Positions 1-10,423 of a stretch of 64,000 nt of DNA are shown one piece after another. The notes under the pieces are model-generated. The model ran no database searches. It was not told the DNA's origin and saw nothing but the letters and a program-made list of their open reading frames with translations. The stretch comes from Proteles cristata cristata (lineage: Eukaryota; Chordata; Mammalia; Carnivora; Hyaenidae). The stretch spans positions 1 through 64,000 of the forward strand of contig JAESUZ010001288.1 in NCBI GenBank assembly GCA_017311185.1, read 5' to 3'. Within the stretch, counting starts at the first letter, position 1. Each line of letters begins with the position of its first letter. The position numbers and the translations under genes are program-made.

Positions 1-1483
1 AAACAATATGGAAAGTGAATGCTGCATTCCACACTATGTTGTACAATGCTGAGCAGCCTGCTCTTCCTTCATTGGTCCCAGCATCTGTTCTCAGTCACTA
101 TCTAACTAGTGGACGTTGATGATAATTGAATCATGGCTTCCCCACAGTGGTCTTTCCTGGAGTTGAGTATATCACACTGAGCTTATATTTCCATGCATGT
201 GTTTTCAAACATTAGTAACTTAGTTAAACTGTATGGAAACTGAATGTGGTAGTTCACACAGTGTTGTTTCAGAGTCGAGCACCCCGCACTTCCTTCAGGG
301 TCTCAGCATCCGTTTTCAGTCTCTATCTACCTAGTGAAAGATGATGGGAGTTGAAGGAGGGTCCCCACAGTGTACTCTTAAAGAGTTGAGTATATCACAC
401 TCAGCTTATACCTCCATGCATGTGTTTTCAAACGTTCCTCAGTGAAACAGTATGGTAAATAAATGCTGTATTCCGCCCAGTATTGTTTCACTGAGTCGAG
501 CACCCTGCACTACCTTTGTATTCTCAGCATCTGTTTTCTGTGACTATCTACCTAGTGAAAGATGACGGTAGTTGAATGAGGGCTTCGCCACAGTGTTCTT
601 TCACCGAGATGAAAATATCACACTAAGCTTAGACTTCCATGCATGTGTTTTCAACTATTACTCACTTAGGGAAACAATAGGATAACTGAATGCTGCATTC
701 CGCACAGTGTTGTTTCCCCGAGTTGAGCATCCTGCACTTCCTTCAGTGGTCTCAGCATATGGTTTCCATCACGAGCAACCTAGGAAACCATGACGGCACT
801 TGAAAGATACATTCCGCACAGTGTTCTTACACAGAGTTGAGTAAATAACATTCATCTTATACCTCCAGGCCCTAGGTTTCACACATTACTAACAGTGAAA
901 TAAGATCGTAGCTGTGCTCCACTACACTCTCGACAGTGAGTTTTCTCACATTCCAGCACACTGCACTTCCCACGTTGGACACAGCATGTTTTCTCAATCA
1001 CTATCCACCGAGGGAAACATGACAGTAGTGTAGGATCCGTTCCCCACAGTGTTCTTTCACAGAGCTGAGTACATAACACTTACCTTAGAGTTCCATGATG
1101 TGTTTTCAAACATTACTAAGTTAGTACAGCAATATGGTAACTGAATGTTGCATTCCGCAGTGTTGTTTCACAGAGTCGAGCACCCTGCACTTGTTTCATT
1201 GATTTCAGCATATGTTTTCAGTATCTATCTACCTCATGAAAGATGAGCGCGGTTTAATGAGGGGTTTGCCACAGTGTTCTTTCACAGAGTTGAGTAAATA
1301 ACACTCAGCTTGTACTTCCATGCCTGTTGCCAAACATTAGTAACTTAGTGAAACAGTAAGGTAACTGAATGTTGAAGTTCACACAATATTCCGAGTCGAG
1401 CACCCTCTGCACTTCCTTCATGGTCTCAGCATCTGTTTTCAGTCACTATCTACCTCGGGAAAGATGATGGGAGTTGAATGAGG

Positions 1484-2610
1484 GTCCCCACAGTGTACTT
1501 TTAAAGAGTTGAGTATATCACACTCAGCTTATACCTCCATGCATGTGTTTTCTAACGTTCCTCAGTGAAACAGTATGGTAACTAAATGCTGTATTCCGCA
1601 CAGTATTGTTTCACAGAGTCGAGCACCCTGCACTACCATTGTATTCTCAGCATCTGTTCTCTGTGACTATCTACCTAGTGAAAGATGACGGTAGTTGAAT
1701 GAGGGCTTCGCCACAGTGTTCTTTCACCGAGATGAAAATATCACACTAAGCTTAGACTTCCATGCATGTGTTTTCAACTATTACTCACTTAGGGAAACAA
1801 TAGGATAACTGAATGCTGCATTCCGCACAGTGTTGTTTCCCCGAGTTGAGCATCCTGCACTTCCTTCAGTGTTCTCAGCATATGGTTTCCATCACGAGCA
1901 ACCTAGGAAACCATGACGGCATTTGAAAGATACATTCCGCACAGTGTTCTTTCACAGAGTTGAGTAAATAACATTCATCTTATACCTCCAGGCCCTAGGT
2001 TTCACACATTACTAACAGTGAAATAAGATCGTAGCTGTGCTCCACTACACTCTCGACAGTGAGTTTTCTCAGAGGCCAGCACACTGCGCTTCCCACATTG
2101 GACTCAGCATGTTTTCTTAATCACTATCCACTTAGGGAAACATGATGGTAGTGTAGGATCCGTTCCCCACAGTGTTCTTTCACAGAGCTGAGTACATAAC
2201 ACTTACCTTTTAGTTCCATGATGTGTTTTCAAACATTACTAAGTTAGTACAGCAATATGGTAACTGAATGTTGCATTCCGCAGTGTTGTTTCACAGAGTC
2301 GAGCACCCTGCACTTCTTTCATTGATCTCAGCATATGTTTTCAGTATCTATCTACCTCATGAAAGATGAGCGCAGTTTAATGAGGGATTTGCCACAGTGT
2401 TCTTTCACAGAGTTGCGTATAGAACACTCAGCTTATACTTCCATGCCTGTTGTCAAACATTAGTCACTTAGTGAAACAGTATGGTAACTGATCGTTGTAG
2501 TACACACAGTGTTGTTTCAGAGTCGAGCACCCTCTGCAATTCCATCACGGTTTAAGCATCTGTTTTCAGTCACTATCTACCTAGTGAAAGATGATGGGAG
2601 TTGAATGAGG
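1484..2610 (+). repeat. Extra five-dimer segment (B2-A7 repeated) in U0
   Basis: These 1127 bp are a second passage through B2, A3, B3, A4, B4, A5, B5, A6, B6 and A7. The preceding A7 ends GAATGAGG (A7-type), and the following B monomer reads GTACTTTTAAAGAG (B2-type; B7 has GTACTTCTAAAG). The crossover that joined A7 to B2 therefore lies between 1,479 and 1,501, where A2/B2 and A7/B7 are identical. An ordinary B7 follows at 2,611. Confidence 0.9.
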
Positions 2611-3010
2611 GTCCCCACAGTGTACTTCTAAAGAGTTGAGTATATCACACTGAGCTTATACATGTATGCATGTGTTTTCAAACATTACTCACTTAGGTAA
2701 ACAATATGGGGACTGAATCTTGCATTCCTCACAGTGTTCTATCACAGAATCCAGCAGCCTGCACTTCCTTCAATGGTCTCAGCATTTGTTTTCAATCACT
2801 GCCAACCTAGGAAATCATGATGGTAGTTGAAAGATGCATTGCACACAGTGTTCTTTCACAGAGTTTTGTCTGGAACAGTCAACTTATAGTTCCAGGCCAA
2901 AGTTTTCAGATTGCCTACTCAGGCAAACAAGATTGTACCTGAATATTTCGCTCCGTACAGTGACTTTTAGAGAGTTCAGACACTGCACTTCCCACATTGG
3001 TCTCAGCATG

Positions 3011-3026
3011 ACTTTTCTTTCTTTAT

Positions 3027-3062
<36 letters not shown>

Positions 3063-3315
3063 TATTTCTTTCTTTATTTCTCTCTTTCTCTCTTTTTTTC
3101 CTTCCTTTTTTAATTTTTCATCTTTATTTGTTTTGCGAGAGAGAGAGTGTATGAGCAAGGGAGGAGGGGAGAGAGAGGGAGCCACAGAATCCGAAACACG
3201 CTCCAGGCTCTGAGCTGTGAACCCAGAGCCCAACACGGGGCTAGAACCCACGGAACGGAGATCATGACCTGAGCCAAAGTCGGACGCTTAACCGACTGAG
3301 CCACCCAGGTGCTCC
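3011..3315 (-). mobile_element. CAN-SINE (felid SINEC type) copy in U0
   Basis: A tRNA-Lys-derived non-autonomous retrotransposon; its family depends on LINE-1 machinery. Read on the minus strand it has a tRNA-like head (CACCTGGGTGGCTCAGTCGG), then CAGCTCAGAGCC, a CT-rich stretch, an A-rich tail, and a GAAA microsatellite that grew from the tail (3011-3110 on the plus strand). The target duplication TCAGCATG lies at 3003-3010 and 3316-3323. Insertion length is 305 bp. It carries GTGAACCCAG and a TTTATTTC interruption in the tail, which mark the long-unit lineage. Confidence 0.93.
3292..3303 (-). promoter_or_regulatory. Pol III A box in the SINE head (example, U0)
   Basis: The minus strand reads TGGCTCAGTCGG, a full match to the tRNA A-box pattern TRGCNNAGYNGG. 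It is kept in nearly all copies; U6 and U8 have disrupting changes. The partner B box (about 3239-3249 on the plus strand) reads GGTTCTAGCCC instead of GGTTCGAGCCC, so complete Pol III promoter function is doubtful. Confidence 0.7.
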
Positions 3316-3554
3316 TCAGCATGTGTATTCTATCACTACAAATCAAGGGAAACACGATGGTAGTTGTGTGATGGTTTCCCCAACGTGTTCTTTCACAGAG
3401 TTGTCTTTAAGACTTCCCTTCTACTTCAATGCATGTCTTTTCAAAATTACTCACTTACAGAAACAATATGGAAAGTGAATGCTGCATTCCACACTATGTT
3501 GTACAATGCTGAGCAGCCTGCTCTTCCTTCATTGGTCCCAGCATCTGTTCTCAG

Positions 3555-3572
3555 TCACTATCTAACTAGTGA
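3555..3572. other. Dyad symmetry in an A monomer (A1 of U1, example)
   Basis: TCACTAtctaacTAGTGA has a perfect 6-bp inverted repeat with a 6-base loop. The same dyad (TCACTAtctaccTAGTGA) is in A2 at 3,780-3,797. It occurs in many A monomers across the array, and at the same monomer position some B6 monomers carry the compact TCACTTAGTGA. Only the symmetry is seen; a cruciform or protein-binding role is speculation. Confidence 0.55.
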
Positions 3573-5347
3573 ACGTTGATGATAATTGAGTCATGGCTTC
3601 CCCACAGTGGTCTTTCCTGGAGTTGAGTATATCACACTGAGCTTATATTTCCATGCATGTGTTTTCAAACATTAGTAACTTAGTGACACTGTATGGAAAC
3701 TGAATGTGGTAGTTCACACAGTGTTGTTTCAGAGTCGAGCACCCCGCACTTCCTTCAGGGTCTCAGCATCCGTTTTCAGTCACTATCTACCTAGTGAAAG
3801 ATGATGGGAGTTGAAGGAGGGTCCCCACAGTGTACTTTTAAAGAGTTGAGTATATCACACTCAGCTTATACCTCCATGCATGTGTTTTCAAACGTTCCTC
3901 AGTGACACAGTATGGTAACTAAATGCTGTATTCCGCACAGTATTGTTTCACTGAGTCGAGCACCCCGCACTACCATTCTATTCTCAGCATCTGTTCTCTG
4001 TGACTATCTACCTAGTGAAAGATGACGGTAGTTGAATGAGGGGTTCGCCACAGTGTTCTTTCACCGAGATGAAAATATCACACTAAGCTTAGACTTCCAT
4101 GCATGTGTTTTCAACTATTACTCACTTAGGGAAACAATAGGATAACTGAATGCTGCATTCCGCACAGTGTTGTTTCCCCGAGTTGAGCATCATGCACTTC
4201 CTTCAGTGGTCTCAGCATATGGTTTCCATCACGAGCAACCTAGGAAACCATGACGGCATTTGAAAGATACATTCCGCACAGTGTTCTTTCACAGAGTTGA
4301 GTAAATAACATTCATCTTATACCTCCAGGCCCTAGGTTTCACACATTACTAACAGTGAAATTAGATCGTAGCTGTGCTCCACTACACTCTCGACAGTGAG
4401 TTTTCTCAGAGGCCAGCACACTGCGCTTCCCACATTGGACTCAGCATGTTTTCTTAATCACTATCCACTTAGGGAAACATGATGGTAGTGTAGGATCCGT
4501 TCCCCACAGTGTTCTTTCACAGAGCTGAGTACATAACACTTACCTTTTAGTTCCATGATGTGTTTTCAAACATTACTAAGTTAGTACAGCAATATGGTAA
4601 CTGAATGTTGCATTCCGCAGTGTTGTTTCACAGAGTCGAGCACCCTGCACTTCTTTCATTGATCTCAGCATATGTTTTCAGTATCTATCTACCTCATGAA
4701 AGATGAGCGCAGTTTAATGAGGGATTTGCCACAGTGTTCTTTCACAGAGTTGCGTATAGAACACTCAGCTTATACTTCCATGCCTGTTGTCAAACATTAG
4801 TCACTTAGTGAAACAGTATGGTAACTGAACGTTGTAGTTCACACAGTGTTGTTTCAGAGTCGAGCACCCTCTGCAATTCCATCACGGTTTAAGCATCTGT
4901 TTTCAGTCACTATCTACCTAGTGAAAGATGATGGGAGTTGAATGAGGGTCCCCACAGTGTACTTCTAAAGAGTTGAGTATATCACACTGAGCTTATACAT
5001 GTATGCATGTGTTTTCAAACATTACTCACTTAGGTAAACAATATGGGGACTGAATCTTGCATTCCTCACAGTGTTCTATCAGAGAATCCAGCAGCCTGCA
5101 CTTCCTTCAATGGTCTCAGCATTTGTTTTCAATCACTGCCAACCTAGGAAATCATGATGGTAGTTGAAAAATGCATTGCACACAGTGTTCTTTCACAGAG
5201 TTTTGTCTGGAACAGTCAACTTATAGTTCCAGGCCAAAGTTTTCAGATTGCCTACTCAGGCAAACAAGATTGTACCTGAATATGTCGCTCCGTACAGTGA
5301 CTTTTAGAGAGTTCAGACACTGCACTTCCCACATTGGTCTCAGCATG

Positions 5348-5363
5348 ACTTTTCTTTCTTTAT

Positions 5364-5406
<43 letters not shown>

Positions 5407-5640
5407 CTCTTTCTCTCTTTTTTTCCTTCCTTTTTTAATTTTTCATGCTTATTTGTTTTGCGAGAGAGAGAGTGTATGAGCAAGGGAGGAGGGGAGAGAG
5501 AGGGAGCCACAGAATCCGAAACACGCTCCAGGCTCTGAGCTGTGAACACAGAGCCCAACACGGGGCTAGAACCCACGGAACGGAGATCATGACCTGAGCC
5601 AAAGTCGGACGCTTAACCGACTGAGCCACCCAGGTGCTCC
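5348..5640 (-). mobile_element. CAN-SINE copy in U1
   Basis: 293-bp insertion flanked by TCAGCATG on both sides. Type I body (GTGAACACAG, CAACACGGGGCTAG). The tail is a nearly pure TTTC run followed by CTCTC-rich sequence. Confidence 0.93.
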
Positions 5641-5785
5641 TCAGCATGTGTATTCTATCACTATCAATCTAGGGAAACACGATGGTAGTTGTGTGATGGT
5701 TTCCCCAACGTGTTCTTTCACAGAGTTGTCTTTAAGACTTCCCTTCTACTTCAATGCATGTCTTTTCAAAATTACTCACTTACAG

Positions 5786-7692
5786 AAACAATATGGAAAG
5801 TGAATGCTGCATTCCACACTATGTTGTACAATGATGAGCAGCCTGCTCTTCCTTCATTGGACCCAGCATCTGTTCTCAGTCACTATCTAACTAGTGAACG
5901 TTGATGATAATTGAGTCATGGCTTCCCCACAGTGGTCTTTCCTGGAGTTGAGTATATCACACTGAGCTTATATTTCCATGCATGTGTTTTCAAACATTAG
6001 TAACTTAGTGAAACTGTATGGAAACTGAATGTGGTAGTTCACACAGTGTTGTTTCAGAGTCGAGCACCCCGCACTTCCTTCAGGGTCTCAGCATCCGTTT
6101 TCAGTCTCTATCTACCTAGTGAAAGATGATGGGAGTTGAAGGAGGGTCCCCACAGTGTACTCTTAAAGAGTTGAGTATATCACACTCAGCTTATACCTCC
6201 ATGCATGTGTTTTCAAACGTTCCTCAGTGAAACAGTATGGTAACTAAATGCTGTATTCCGCACAGTATTGTTTCACAGAGTCGAGCAACCCGCACTTCTT
6301 TTCTATTCTCAGCATCTGTTTTCTGTCCCTATCTACCTAGTGAAAGATGACGGTAGTTGAATGAGGGGTTCGCCACAGTGTTCTTTCACCGAGATGAAAA
6401 TATCACACTAAGCTTAGACTTTCATGCATGTGTTGTCAAATATTACTCACTTAGGGAAACAATAGGATAACTGAATGCTGCATTCCGCACAGTGTTGTTT
6501 CACAGAGTTGAGCATCCTGCACTTCCTTCAATGGTCTCAGCATATGGTTTCCATCACGACCAACCTAGGAAACCAGGATGGTATTTGAATGGTACTTCCC
6601 GCACAGTGTTCGTTCACAGAGCTGAGTACATACCATTCGTCTTATATCTCCAGGCCCTAGGTTTCCCACATTACTAACCGTGAAATAAGATTGTAGCTGT
6701 GCTCCACTACACTCTGGACTGTGAGTTTTCTCACAGTCCAGCACAGTGCACTTCCCACATTGGACTCAGCATGTTTTCTCAATCACTATCCACCGAGGGA
6801 AACATGACGGTAGTGTAGGATCCGTTCCCCACAGTGTTCTTTCACAGAGCTGAGTACATAACACTTACCTTAGAGTTCCATGATGTGTTTTCAAACATTA
6901 CTAAGTTAGTACAGCAATATGGTAACTGAATGTTGCATTCCGCAGTGTTGTTTCACAGAGTCGAGCACCCTGCACTTCTTTCATTGATCTCAGCATATGT
7001 TTTCAGTACCTATCTACCTCATGAAAGATGAGCGCGGTTTAATGAGGGGTTTGCCACAGTGTTCTTTCACAGAGTTGAGTAAATAACACTCAGCTTGTAC
7101 TTCCATGCCTGTTGTCAAACATTAGTCACTTAGTGAAACAGTATGGTAACTGAATGTTGAAGTTCACACAGTGTTCCGAGTCGAGCACCCTCTGCACTTC
7201 CTTCATGGTCTCAGCATCTGTTTTCAGTCACTATCTACCTAGGGATGAAGATGATGGGATGGGAGTTGAATGAGGGTCCCCACAGTGTACTTCTAAAGAG
7301 TTGAGTATATCACACTGAGCTTATACATGTATGCATGTGATTCAAACATTACTCACTTAGGTAAACAATATGGGGACTGAATCTTGCATTCCTCACAGTG
7401 CTCTATCACAGAATCCAGCAGCCTGCACTTCCTTCAATGGTCTCAGCATTTGTTTTCAATCACTGCCAACCTAGGAAATCATGATGGTAGTTGAAAGATG
7501 CATTGCACACAGTGTTCTTTCACAGAGTTTTGTCTGGAACACTCATCTTATAGTTCCAGGCCATAGTTTTCAGATTGCCTACTCAGGGAAACAAGATTGT
7601 ACCTGAATATTTCGCTCCGTACAGTGACTTTTAGAGAGTTCAGACACTGCACTTCCCACATTGGTATCAGCATGACTTTTCTTTCTTTATTC

Positions 7693-7731
<39 letters not shown>

Positions 7732-8105
7732 TATCTCTTTTTTTCCTTAGCTTTTTAATTTTTCATGCTTATTTGTTTTGCGAGAGAGAGAGTGTATGAG
7801 GAAGGGAGGAGGGGAGAGAGAGGGAGCCACAGAATCCGAAACACGCTCCAGGCTCTGAGCTGTGAACACAGAGCCCAACACGGGGCTAGAACCCACGGAA
7901 CGGAGATCATGACCTTAGCCAAAGTCGGACGCTTAACCGACTGAGCCACCCAGGTGCTCCTCAGCATGTGTATTCTATCACTATCAATCTAGGGAAACAC
8001 GATGGTAGTTGTGTGATGGTTTCCCCAACGTGTTCTTTCACGGAGTTGTCTTTAAGACTTCCCTTCTACTTCAATGCATGTCTTTTCAAAATTACTCACT
8101 TACAG
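5786..8105 (+). repeat. Unit U2: standard type I unit
   Basis: 2320 bp, 2034 without the SINE, the longest SINE-free length among the standard units. A1 carries ACAATGATGAGC and TTGGACCC, and A3 carries GAGCAACCCGC, a variant otherwise seen only in units that directly follow a haplotype a unit. A7 is the short form GTGTTCCGAG. Near 7,248 a small local duplication (AGGGATGAAGATGATGGGAT) disturbs A7. The sequence before the SINE reads TTGGTATCAGCATG. Confidence 0.92.
7675..7960 (-). mobile_element. CAN-SINE copy in U2
   Basis: 286-bp type I copy. Private or shared changes: GAGGAAGGGAGG, and GACCTTAGCC in place of GACCTGAGCC (shared with U14, U15 and U24). The tail ends TTTATCTC. Confidence 0.93.
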
Positions 8106-10006
8106 AAACAATATGGAAAGTGAATGCTGCATTCCACACTATGTTGTACAATGCTGAGCAGCCTGCTCTTCCTTCATTGGACCCAGCATCTGTTCTCAGT
8201 CACTATCAAACTAGTGAACGTTGATGATAATTGAGTCATGGCTTCCCCACAGTGGTCTTTCCTGGAGTTGAGTATATCACACTGAGCTTATATTTCCATG
8301 CATGTGTTTTCAAACATTAGTAACTTAGTGAAACTGTATGGAAACTGAATGTGGTAGTTCACACAGTGTTGTTTCAGAGTCGAGCACCCCGCACTTCCTT
8401 CAGGGTCTCAGCATCCGTTTTCAGTCACTATCTACCTAGTGAAAGATGATGGGAGTTGAAGGAGGGTCCCCACAGTGTACTTTTAAAGAGTTGAGTATAT
8501 CACACTCAGCTTATACCTCCATGCATGTGTTTTCTAACGTTCCTCAGTGAAACAGTATGGTAACTAAATGCTGTATTCCGCACAGTATTGTTTCACAGAG
8601 TGGAGCACCCCGCACTTCTTTTGTATTCTCAGCATTTGTTTTCTGTCACTATCTACCTAGTGAAAGATGACGGTAGTTGAATGAGGGGTTCGCCACAGTG
8701 TTCTTTCACCGAGATGAAAATATCACACTAAGCTTAGACTTCCATGCATGTGTTTTCAAATATTACTCACTTAGGGAAACAATATGATACCTGAATGCTG
8801 CATTCCGCACAGTGTTGTTTCACAGAGTTGAGCATCCTGCACTTCCTTCAATGGTCTCAGCATATGGTTTCCATCACGACCAACCTAGGAAACCAGGATG
8901 GTATTTGAATGATACATCCCGCACAGTGTTCGTTCACAGAGTTGAGTACATACCATTCGTCTTATATCTCCAGGCCCTAGGTTTCCCACATTACTAACCG
9001 TGAAATTAGATTGTAGCTGTGCTCCACTACACTCTGGACTGTGAGTTTTCTCACAGTCCAGCACACTGCACTTCCCACATTGGACTCAGCATGTTTTCTC
9101 AATCACTATCCACCGAGGGAAACATGACGGTAGTGTAGGATCCGTTCCCCACAGTGTTCTTTCACAGAGTTGAGTCCATAACACTTACCTTAGAGTTCCA
9201 TGATGTGTTTTCAAACATTACTAAGTTAGTACAGCAATATGGTAACTGAATGTTGCATTCCGCAGTGTTGTTTCACAGAGTCGAGCACCCTGCACTTCTT
9301 TCATTCATCTCAGCATATGTTTTCAGTATCTATCTACCTCATGAAAGATGAGCGCGGTTTAATGAGGGGTTTGCCACAGTGTTCTTTCACAGAGTTGAGT
9401 ATAGAACACTCAGCTTGTACTTCCATGCCTGTTGTCAAACATTAGTCACTTAGTGAAACAGTATGGTAACTGAATGTTGAAGTTCACACAGTGTTCCGAG
9501 TCGAGCACCCTCTGCACTTCCTTCATGGTCTCAGCATCTGTTTTCAGTCACTATCTACCTAGTGAAAGATGATGGGAGTTGAATGAGGGTCCCCACAGTG
9601 TACTTCTAAAGAGTTGAGTATATCACACTGAGCTTATACATGTATGCATGTGTTTTCAAACATTACTCACTTAGGTAAACAATATGGGGACTGAATCTTG
9701 CATTGCTCACAGTGTTCTATCACAGAATCCAGCAGCCTGCACTTCCTTCAATGGTCTCAGCATTTGTTTTCAATCACTGCCAACCTAGGAAATCATGATG
9801 GTAGTTGAAAGATGCATTGCACACAGTGTTCTTTCACAGAGTTTTGTCTGGAACACTCATCTTATAGTTCCAGGCCATAGTTTTCAGATTGCCTACTCAG
9901 GCAAACAAGATTGTACCTGAATATTTCGCTCCGTACAGTGACTTTTAGAGAGTTCAGACACTGCACTTCCCACATTGGTCTCAGCATGACTTTTCTTTCT
10001 TTATTC

Positions 10007-10049
<43 letters not shown>

Positions 10050-10423
10050 TATCTCTTTTTTTCCTTAGTTTTTTAATTTTTCATGCTTATTTGTTTTGCG
10101 AGAGAGAGAGTGTATGAGCAAGGGAGGAGGGGAGAGAGAGGGAGCCACAGAATCCGAAACACGCTCCAGGCTCTGAGCTGTGAACACAGAGCCCAACACG
10201 GGGCTAGAACCCACGGAACGGAGATCATGACCTGAGCCAAAGTCGGACGCTTAACCGACTGAGCCACCCAGGTGCTCCTCAGCATGTGTATTCTATCACT
10301 ATCAATCTAGGGAAACACGATGGTAGTTGTGTGATGGTTTCCCCAACGTGTTCTTTCACAGAGTTGTCTTTAAGACTTCCCTTCTACTTCAATGCATGTC
10401 TTTTCAAAATTACTCACTTACAG
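8106..10423 (+). repeat. Unit U3: standard type I unit, near-twin of U25
   Basis: 2318 bp, 2028 without the SINE. It shares private variants with U25, 53.3 kb away: CTATCAAACTAG in A1, GAGTGGAGCACCCC in A3, GAGTTGAGTCCATA in B5 and TTCATTCATCTCAGC in A6. It differs from U25 at a few sites, for example CCAGGATGG against CCATGATGG in A4 and GAAATTAGATTG against GAAATAAGATTG in B4, and in the SINE tail. Confidence 0.92.
9989..10278 (-). mobile_element. CAN-SINE copy in U3
   Basis: 290-bp type I copy, standard body, with perfect TCAGCATG on both sides. The TTTC run is longer than in its near-twin copy in U25. Confidence 0.93.

Larger units (their letters stand above)
1..3460 (+). repeat. Unit U0: long type I unit (14 dimers, 5+5+4)
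   Basis: At 3460 bp (3155 without the SINE) this is about 1.5 times a standard unit. Monomers run A1 to A7, then jump back to B2 at about 1480-1500, and continue B2 to B9. A3-A7 therefore occurs twice. The first A7 has private variants (ACACAATATTCC near 1,376; ACCTCGGGAAAG near 1,452) that recur exactly in U19. No net length difference separates 1-3010 from the matching part of U19. The window opens exactly at the phase chosen for numbering, so the true upstream neighbour is unknown. Confidence 0.93.
3461..5785 (+). repeat. Unit U1: standard 9-dimer unit, reference monomer map
   Basis: At 2325 bp (2032 without the SINE) this unit serves as the map. Monomer starts are A1 3487, B1 3598, A2 3713, B2 3821, A3 3931, B3 4044, A4 4158, B4 4272, A5 4387, B5 4500, A6 4613, B6 4725, A7 4838, B7 4948, A8 5062, B8 5176, A9 5288 (split by the SINE at 5348-5640) and B9 5701; the next A1 is at 5812. 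Monomers are 108-115 bp. Paralogous groups are visible: A1B1 with A6B6, A2B2 with A7B7, A4B4 with A8B8, and A5B5 with A9B9. A3B3 has no partner. B8 is haplotype a. Confidence 0.93.

Noticed and set aside
3235..3320. tRNA gene on the minus strand at each SINE head
   Set aside because: A tRNA-like A box and a degenerate B box are present, but the fold cannot close as a normal tRNA, and the sequence continues into a CT-rich stretch and an A-rich tail. It is a tRNA-derived SINE.
4158..4190. CENP-B box
   Set aside because: I looked for NTTCGNNNNANNCGGGN on both strands. Partial fits exist (TTCGCCACAGTG in B3; CCCGAGTTGAGC in A4, reverse), but the CGGG or CGAA part does not match, so no canonical box is seen by eye.
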